Shown here: in pieces, positions 8,137-13,053 of the stretch
Layout: the number at the start of each line of letters is the position of its first letter
Position numbering within the stretch: position 1 is the stretch's first letter
Assembly: GCA_945637225.1 (NCBI GenBank)
Contig: CALZDE010000019.1
Coordinates: forward strand, 1-16,697
DNA length: 16,697 nucleotides
Origin: an uncultured Selenomonadaceae bacterium
GTDB lineage: Bacteria; Bacillota; Negativicutes; Selenomonadales; Selenomonadaceae
Direction: 5' to 3'
Made by a program: the position numbers and the translations under genes
Notes under the pieces: model-generated
What the model was told of the DNA's origin: nothing
The model's input: only the letters and a program-made list of their open reading frames with translations
The model's database searches: none

Positions 8137-8160
8137 TATCAGTATTTTTTATATCAGTAT
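8137..8160 (-). repeat. Direct repeat ATACTGATA x2 before flgB
   Basis: ATACTGATA occurs at 8152-8160 and 8137-8145 on the minus strand, 15 nt apart start to start. It flanks the proximal -10 candidate TATAAA and ends at the flgB ribosome binding site. Confidence 0.5.
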
Positions 8161-8187
8161 GCACAATATACCTCAGTGTAGGTGTGC
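8161..8187 (-). other. Interrupted hairpin in flgB leader
   Basis: GCAC (8184-8187) and GTGC (8161-8164) enclose ACCT/AGGT (8180-8183, 8170-8173) with a 6-nt loop and a 5-nt bulge. If transcription starts at the distal promoter, this hairpin lies at the 5' end of the mRNA. It is not followed by a T run, so it is not a terminator. Confidence 0.4.
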
Positions 8188-8195
8188 TATTCTAT

Positions 8196-8224
8196 ATTTT
8201 ACCACTTTTTTACCTTTAATTAAA
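8196..8224 (-). promoter_or_regulatory. Candidate promoter of the flagellar operon (distal)
   Basis: TGGTAAAAT (8196-8204) is an extended -10 with a weak -35 TTTAAT (8219-8224) at 17 nt. The -35 lies inside the 14-bp palindrome at 8213-8226. A second candidate, TGATATAAA (8148-8156), is closer to flgB. I saw no sigma-28 or sigma-54 type promoter. Which one is used cannot be told from sequence. Confidence 0.35.
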
Positions 8225-8226
8225 GG
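8213..8226. repeat. 14-bp perfect palindrome upstream of flgB
   Basis: CCTTTAATTAAAGG is a perfect inverted repeat in the codY-flgB intergenic region and overlaps the -35 of the distal promoter candidate. This is the usual position and form of a repressor operator. No known regulator consensus was recognised. Confidence 0.6.
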
Positions 8227-8305
8227 GTTTTAAGGGCATAAATAAAAAAATTTTTAATTTATAGACTTTTGTCCCATAAATAAATAATATGATTTACATT
8301 TTTAA

Positions 8306-8342
8306 CATAAAAATAAGAACCGAAACGACCGCCCCGGCTCTT
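8306..8342 (-). terminator. Intrinsic terminator after codY
   Basis: Shortly after the codY stop the minus strand forms AAGAGCCG (8335-8342) / CGGTTCTT (8315-8322), an 8-bp stem with one G-U pair and a 12-nt GC-rich loop, followed by ATTTTTAT. This is the clearest terminator in the window and separates codY from the flagellar operon. Confidence 0.8.
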
Positions 8343-8359
8343 ACTTATTTTTCAATCAA

Positions 8360-9565
8360 TTAACGACCTATGTTATATGCTCTGATAAACTGCATCATAT
8401 ACAGATTCAGCAGCTTAACATGAAGCTCATTTCTGCCCTTGCTCTTCATCTTCAGGAATGGGGAACGCTTCATTTCATTACCCATACGGTTCAGCAGTTC
8501 CTTCAAATCTTCCTTGGAAATTGGCAGGTCATAAGGAATTTCTACCTCATCATTCTCATCATCCAGCTGGTCAATATGCTCCAGCAGGGTAGCGATGGCA
8601 TTGCGCTCATCAACAGTCATTGTATTTTCCCAATAGGTACGCAATTTTTTCTTCTGAGAAGCCAGCAAACCATTCCATGTAGCAGAAATATCGTCATTCT
8701 CGGAATTATCAGAAAGCTGTAATCTGCCCTCTACAAAATCCTCAATCATGGAACGAAGCTTATTATTGATGATAGTAAGCCTGGTACCCTTCATGCCCAT
8801 TGACTTAGAAGAAACTACCTTAGCTACCTGCATCATGCGGATAGAGTTTACGATAACAGAACGTGTAATATTCCACATGAGGAAAATCTCTGTAGCTACA
8901 ACGCCCTCATCATCCTTCAATCTCTGCAATATGATGTTATCGCCCTCAAAGACAATGCTGAAGCGGAACAGGTCATTATCCTCTAACTGCTTTACAATAG
9001 CTACTACTGCCAGCTGTTCATGGAAGGACATAGCCTTCAAGGTACGGAGAACCGCTTCCTCTTCTTCCTTCTGTGACTCGCGCAGAGCATTTTCCTCGTG
9101 CAGAAGCTCCATGCCTACGATAGAAGCACCATACTCAGCCAAAAGCAGGTCATCATCAGTGAAATCCTCGCCATACTTAGCTACCACCAAAGTACCAATG
9201 CGCTGACGTACTCCGTAAATAGGTACGATAGTGGTACTCTTGCCACTGTATACACAGGCAGTATGGTCAGCAAAGGCACAGTTGCCGGTCTTAGAACGTC
9301 TATTAGGAGCTGTCTCACTAAAAGTCAGCAGCATTTCTGAATAACTGCGTGGGAAACGTCCCTGATCTACTACCTTGTCCAGCATGATATCGCATTCAAA
9401 TCCGTCAAGAAAAGCGTTGCCCTTAATAGTACCATCTAACCCTACAATATAAACATTTGCCTTAATGATGTTGCTTATAACTCTGGCAATACTGTCGTAT
9501 TCTATTTCCTCAAAAGTTTGCAGAAGGTTGTTTATCTCCCTTGTCCTCTCCAATAATGTCGCCAT
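8360..9565 (-). CDS. codY: CodY-family global transcriptional regulator, enlarged form
   Basis: In Firmicutes, CodY is a DNA-binding regulator that senses branched-chain amino acids (and often GTP) and represses starvation genes. The N-terminal GAF domain is recognisable: MATLLERTREIN start, TTIVPI, RIGTLVV and DDDLLLAEYGASIVGME. So is the DNA-recognition segment NITRSVIVNSIR followed by SMGMKGT. I chose the ATG because AAAGGAG lies 10 nt upstream and the protein then starts like B. subtilis CodY; a GTG seven codons earlier (9586) has no ribosome binding site. The protein is 401 residues against the usual 259 or so. About 20 residues (about 199-218) are inserted in the winged HTH, and about 120 charged, helical-looking residues (about 279-401) follow the HTH. 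Several ligand-pocket residues are changed. The position next to hslVU and the flagellar operon supports the identity. Regulation by its own product is plausible (see control region). Confidence 0.9.
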   Translation of the reverse strand: MATLLERTREINNLLQTFEEIEYDSIARVISNIIKANVYIVGLDGTIKGNAFLDGFECDIMLDKVVDQGRFPRSYSEMLLTFSETAPNRRSKTGNCAFADHTACVYSGKSTTIVPIYGVRQRIGTLVVAKYGEDFTDDDLLLAEYGASIVGMELLHEENALRESQKEEEEAVLRTLKAMSFHEQLAVVAIVKQLEDNDLFRFSIVFEGDNIILQRLKDDEGVVATEIFLMWNITRSVIVNSIRMMQVAKVVSSKSMGMKGTRLTIINNKLRSMIEDFVEGRLQLSDNSENDDISATWNGLLASQKKKLRTYWENTMTVDERNAIATLLEHIDQLDDENDEVEIPYDLPISKEDLKELLNRMGNEMKRSPFLKMKSKGRNELHVKLLNLYMMQFIRAYNIGR

Positions 9566-9575
9566 TTCAATTTCG

Positions 9576-9582
9576 CTCCTTT
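9576..9582 (-). promoter_or_regulatory. codY ribosome binding site
   Basis: AAAGGAG lies 10 nt before the ATG at 9565 and downstream of the competing GTG at 9586, so it excludes that GTG as the start. Confidence 0.75.
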
Positions 9583-9617
9583 GCACTCATGTGAGCATTC
9601 AGAATATTCTATTCTCT

Positions 9618-9626
9618 ATTATAACA
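9618..9626 (-). promoter_or_regulatory. codY promoter, extended -10 element
   Basis: The minus strand reads TGTTATAAT, a perfect TATAAT with the TGn extension that can compensate for a poor -35. No good -35 is seen at 17 nt. Transcription would start near 9611 and give a leader of about 45 nt before the codY ATG. It lies directly downstream of the CodY-box-like sequences. Confidence 0.55.
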
Positions 9627-9639
9627 CAAAACAATAAAA

Positions 9640-9696
9640 AAATACAGTCATTTTTCAGACAATTTCAAAAAATTTTCAAGAAAAACAACTGTATTT
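9640..9696 (-). terminator. Long-loop inverted repeat, possible hslU terminator
   Basis: AAATACAGT (9688-9696) and ACTGTATTT (9640-9648) form a perfect 9-bp stem, with a T run (TTTTTTT) at the end of the second arm. The 39-nt loop is long for an intrinsic terminator and the stem is AT-rich, so it may be weak. It encloses the candidate CodY operator, so it could also be a DNA-level element. Confidence 0.35.
9650..9674 (-). promoter_or_regulatory. Candidate CodY operator upstream of codY
   Basis: Two overlapping 15-mers resemble the CodY box AATTTTCWGAAAATT. AATTGTCTGAAAAAT (9650-9664) has 2 mismatches, and AATTTTTTGAAATTG (9660-9674) has 3. They are centred about 40-55 nt before the predicted codY start point, a repressing position. 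AT-rich sequence produces such matches by chance, so this is a candidate only. Confidence 0.35.
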
Positions 9697-9747
9697 ATTA
9701 ATTTATGAAATATCGTTACAGATTAAGTGGGGGACATCTCTTAGTCG

Positions 9748-11148
9748 TTACAGAATAAACTGAGTGAGGTCCTGATTAACAACAATGTCCTTCAGTGCCT
9801 TGTCAACATAAGCGGTATCTACCACTACGTGCTTATCCTCCAAATCAGGAGCATCGAAGGAAAGCTCCTCCAAAAGTTTTTCCAAAATGGTGTGAAGACG
9901 GCGGGCACCGATATTTTCATTCTGCTCATTGACATCACATGCCAAACGTGCCAGCCTGTCAATTGCATCATCAGTAAATTCAAGCTCAACGCCCTCGGTA
10001 GAAAGCAGTGCCTTATACTGCTTAATCAGAGCATTCTGTGGCTCTACGAGAATACGCTTGAAATCCTCTTTCTTCAAGGACTGCAATTCCACGCGGATTG
10101 GGAAACGGCCCTGAAGCTCTGGAATTAAATCAGATGGCTTTGCAGTATGGAATGCACCTGCCGCAATAAAGAGAATATGGTCGGTCTTTACTGGGCCATA
10201 CTTAGTCATGACGGTAGAACCTTCAACGATAGGGAGAATATCTCTCTGTACCCCCTCACGGGAAACATCATGGCCGCCACGGTCACCGGCAACTGCAACC
10301 TTATCAATTTCATCAAGGAAAACGATACCGCTGTTTTCTGCTGCCTTTACTGCCGCCTCTGTTACTTCCTCCATATCCACAAGCTTCATAGCTTCTTCCT
10401 GCTGGAACAGCTTGCGGGCATTAGCTACAGTAACCTTGCGCTTCTTGCGCTTCTTTGGGAGCATATTGCCAATCATGTCCTGCAGATTATCGCCCATACC
10501 TTCAAGGCTGGAGCCAGCAAACATGCCAACCATAGGCTTAGCGTTATCCTCAATATCAATTTCAATGATGTTTTCCTCGTATTCGCCAGCCTTCAGCTTC
10601 TTACGGCACCACTCACGGCCTGCCTGATACTGCTTTGGCTCCTCAGCGGACTTTTCTTCTTCCTCATCATCGTCACCGCCACCAAACAGCTGGCCAAAAG
10701 GATTGGTAATCTTCTTCTTATTTTCAGGAACCATCACATCGAGAATGCGTTCCTCAGCCATCTCAGCCGCCTTTTCCTGTACATCCTGCAAACGGTCAGT
10801 ACGTACCATGCGGATAGCAGTCTCTGTCAGGTCGCGGATAATGGACTCTACATCACGGCCAACATAGCCTACCTCAGTAAACTTGGTAGCCTCTACCTTG
10901 ATAAAAGGTGCCTTTACCAGCTTTGCCAGACGGCGGGCAATCTCAGTCTTGCCGACACCGGTAGAACCTATCATCAGAATATTCTTTGGAATAATGTCAT
11001 CCTTCATGCTGTCATTGTCCAGCTGACGGCTTCTCCAGCGATTACGGAGAGCGATAGCAACAGAACGCTTTGCATTCTTCTGGCCAACGATATACTTATC
11101 TAATTCTTCCACAATTTCTCGTGGTGTCTGATTATTAGTTAACTCCAT
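9748..11148 (-). CDS. hslU: ATP-dependent protease ATPase subunit HslU (ClpY/CodX)
   Basis: This AAA+ unfoldase caps HslV and threads substrates into it. The 466 residues show the Walker A motif GSTGVGKT (61-68), the GYVGRD pore loop (94-99) and Walker B VFLDEID (276-282). The intermediate (I) domain lies at roughly 110-245, with an acidic run near 159-170 and a basic PKKRKKRK patch (231-238). The C-terminus ends in QFIL, matching the conserved hydrophobic tail that docks into HslV. The ribosome binding site AGAGGAAG lies inside the last hslV codons, so the two are translationally linked. The gene ends the dprA-hslU operon; codY follows after about 180 nt with its own promoter. Confidence 0.97.
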   Translation of the reverse strand: MELTNNQTPREIVEELDKYIVGQKNAKRSVAIALRNRWRSRQLDNDSMKDDIIPKNILMIGSTGVGKTEIARRLAKLVKAPFIKVEATKFTEVGYVGRDVESIIRDLTETAIRMVRTDRLQDVQEKAAEMAEERILDVMVPENKKKITNPFGQLFGGGDDDEEEEKSAEEPKQYQAGREWCRKKLKAGEYEENIIEIDIEDNAKPMVGMFAGSSLEGMGDNLQDMIGNMLPKKRKKRKVTVANARKLFQQEEAMKLVDMEEVTEAAVKAAENSGIVFLDEIDKVAVAGDRGGHDVSREGVQRDILPIVEGSTVMTKYGPVKTDHILFIAAGAFHTAKPSDLIPELQGRFPIRVELQSLKKEDFKRILVEPQNALIKQYKALLSTEGVELEFTDDAIDRLARLACDVNEQNENIGARRLHTILEKLLEELSFDAPDLEDKHVVVDTAYVDKALKDIVVNQDLTQFIL

Positions 11149-11150
11149 AA

Positions 11151-11711
11151 TTATTCTTCCTCTTTCAATTCTTCAACACGAATGTTGTGATTTGTGTATA
11201 CGCAAATATCAGCGGCAATATTTAATGCTTCCTTGGCAATTTCTGCCGCGGTCATATCCTTGGCATGACGAGTCATAGCACGTGCCGCAGAAAGAGCATA
11301 GAAACCACCACTGCCGATAGCGCCTACATTATCCTCTGGCTCAATTACCTCACCGTTACCGGAAAGCATGAGCAGGGTATCCTTATCCGCTACCAAAAGC
11401 AGTGCCTCTAATTTGCGAAGCACTCTGTCAGTACGCCAGTCCTTGGCTAATTCTACGGAAGCCCTCATCAGATTGCCATTGTACTCGGTAAGCTTGGCTT
11501 CAAATTTTTCAAAAAGGGTAAACGCATCTGCTACGGAGCCGGCAAAACCAGCCAGTACCTTGCCATGATAAAGGGTACGTACCTTGCGGGCATTTCCCTT
11601 CATGATAGTAGCCTGACCAAAAGTCACCTGACCATCACCAGCAATAGCAGTCTGCCCATTATGTTTTACTGCCACAATAGTAGTGGCATGAAACTGCATA
11701 TTATCACTCAT
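11151..11711 (-). CDS. hslV: ATP-dependent protease peptidase subunit HslV (ClpQ/CodW)
   Basis: This is the proteasome-like peptidase of the HslVU (ClpQY) complex, which degrades unfolded cytoplasmic proteins fed to it by the HslU ATPase. The 186 residues contain the N-terminal nucleophile region ATTIVAV (9-15), GDGQVTFG (25-32) and GSGGFYALSAARA (133-145), which are family hallmarks. The catalytic threonine would be T10, so a nine-residue leader (MSDNMQFHA) precedes it. E. coli HslV has only Met before Thr, while B. subtilis CodW has MSSFHA. The ATG has GAGGT at 7 nt; an in-frame ATG at M5 is possible but has a weaker site. The gene ends 2 nt before hslU, as expected for co-translated partners. 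Confidence 0.97.
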   Translation of the reverse strand: MSDNMQFHATTIVAVKHNGQTAIAGDGQVTFGQATIMKGNARKVRTLYHGKVLAGFAGSVADAFTLFEKFEAKLTEYNGNLMRASVELAKDWRTDRVLRKLEALLLVADKDTLLMLSGNGEVIEPEDNVGAIGSGGFYALSAARAMTRHAKDMTAAEIAKEALNIAADICVYTNHNIRVEELKEEE

Positions 11712-11721
11712 AATCTGTACC

Positions 11722-13053
11722 TCAAATATTATTTTCCTGTTTAAATTCTTCTAACATTCTTAATGCACGTTCTGCAATCATCATCTTCTTCTGCTTCTTG
11801 TCACGAATGCGTTCCTTGATTGGGCTCATAATGCCGAAGTTGACATTCATAGGCTGAAAATGCTTTGCAGGAGCAGTAGTAATGTAATGGCATAAAGAAC
11901 CATGAGCAGTTTCCGCTGGGAATACCACTGGCTCTAAGCCCTGACAGATACGTGCGGCATTGATACCTGCTACAAGACCTGATGAAGCTGACTCCACATA
12001 CCCCTCAACGCCTGTCATCTGACCTGCAAAGAACAATTTATCATTATCCTTAAACTGCAAGGTAGGACGCATTTTCTCAGGTGAATTGATGAATGTGTTT
12101 CTGTGCATTACGCCATAGCGGACAAATTCTGCATTTTCTAAGCCCGGAATAAGACCGAAAACTCTTTTCTGCTCGCCCCACTTAAGATGTGTCTGAAAAC
12201 CTACAATGTTGTAAAGAGTTCCATCTGCATTATCCTGACGAAGCTGGACCACTGCATAAGGAAGCTTGCCATCAGCAGGATTTTCTAACCCCACTGGCTT
12301 TAACGGGCCAAAGAGCAGGGTATCTTCACCGCGGGAAGCCATTTCCTCTACTGGCATACAGCCCTCAAAGAAAACTTCCTTCTCAAAGTTATGCGTCTCT
12401 GCCTTTTCGGAATTTACCAGCTCATTCCAGAAATGAAGATATTCCTCCTTGTTCATAGGACAGTTGATATACGCCGCTTCGCCCTTATTGTAACGTGAAG
12501 CCTTCCATGCCTTTGTCATATCAACGGATTCCAATGTAACAATAGGTGCCGCGGCATCATAGAAGTAAAAATACTTCTGTCCCATCAGCTCACCGATGTT
12601 TTCTGCCAGCTTGCCAGCAGTAAGAGGACCACTGGCTACGATAGTCAGGGCATTTTCCTCATAAGGAATTTCTTCCAGCTCCTCATGGATAACATTTATA
12701 TTCGGATGATTTGTTACCTTGTCGGTAATATACTGGCTAAAGCCCTTTCTGTCTACTGCCAATGCTCCACCAGCCGGTACCTTGGTTGCGTCAGCCGCTT
12801 CCATGATAACAGAACCCAGACGGCGCATTTCTTCCTTCAGTACACCTACGGCATTTTCCATGCCAGCACCACGCAGGGAATTACTGCATACCAGTTCTGC
12901 AAATAAATCGGTTTTGTGAGCAGGTGTATTTTTCACAGGGCGCATTTCATACAAATCCACCTTGATACCACGATTGGCAACCTGCCATGCGGCTTCACTT
13001 CCTGCCATGCCAGCACCGATGATAATTACTTTTTCAATATTATTCATAGTCAT
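11722..13053 (-). CDS. trmFO: tRNA (uracil-54-C5)-methyltransferase, folate/FAD-dependent
   Basis: TrmFO (Gid) makes ribothymidine at position 54 of the tRNA T-loop, using methylenetetrahydrofolate and FADH2. The 443-residue length fits the family. The N-terminus has the dinucleotide-binding IIIGAGMAGSEAA motif (11-22). FAELVCSNSLRG carries the cysteine (C56) matching the catalytic Cys53 of the B. subtilis enzyme, and FEGCMP (229-234) carries the second conserved cysteine. The ATG follows the topA TAA with no gap and no good Shine-Dalgarno is visible, so translational coupling to topA is likely; a second ATG two codons on is an alternative start. The TGA stop lies within the TTGAGG ribosome binding site of hslV. 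In Bacillus, xerC/codV would come next; here it does not. Confidence 0.96.
   Translation of the reverse strand: MTMNNIEKVIIIGAGMAGSEAAWQVANRGIKVDLYEMRPVKNTPAHKTDLFAELVCSNSLRGAGMENAVGVLKEEMRRLGSVIMEAADATKVPAGGALAVDRKGFSQYITDKVTNHPNINVIHEELEEIPYEENALTIVASGPLTAGKLAENIGELMGQKYFYFYDAAAPIVTLESVDMTKAWKASRYNKGEAAYINCPMNKEEYLHFWNELVNSEKAETHNFEKEVFFEGCMPVEEMASRGEDTLLFGPLKPVGLENPADGKLPYAVVQLRQDNADGTLYNIVGFQTHLKWGEQKRVFGLIPGLENAEFVRYGVMHRNTFINSPEKMRPTLQFKDNDKLFFAGQMTGVEGYVESASSGLVAGINAARICQGLEPVVFPAETAHGSLCHYITTAPAKHFQPMNVNFGIMSPIKERIRDKKQKKMMIAERALRMLEEFKQENNI

Noticed and set aside
8134..8305. Sigma-28 or sigma-54 flagellar promoter before flgB
   Set aside because: No TAAA-N15-GCCGATAA-like or GG-N10-GC type element was found; only sigma-A-like extended -10 sites are present.
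10660..10690. Acidic DDDEEEE run in HslU as a possible inserted domain
   Set aside because: It lies in the naturally variable I domain and the total length (466) is normal for HslU.
10147..11103. 318-codon open frame on the plus strand opposite hslU
   Set aside because: It lies wholly antisense to a well-conserved hslU, has Cys/Leu/His-rich composition typical of a shadow frame, no family motif and no ribosome binding site.
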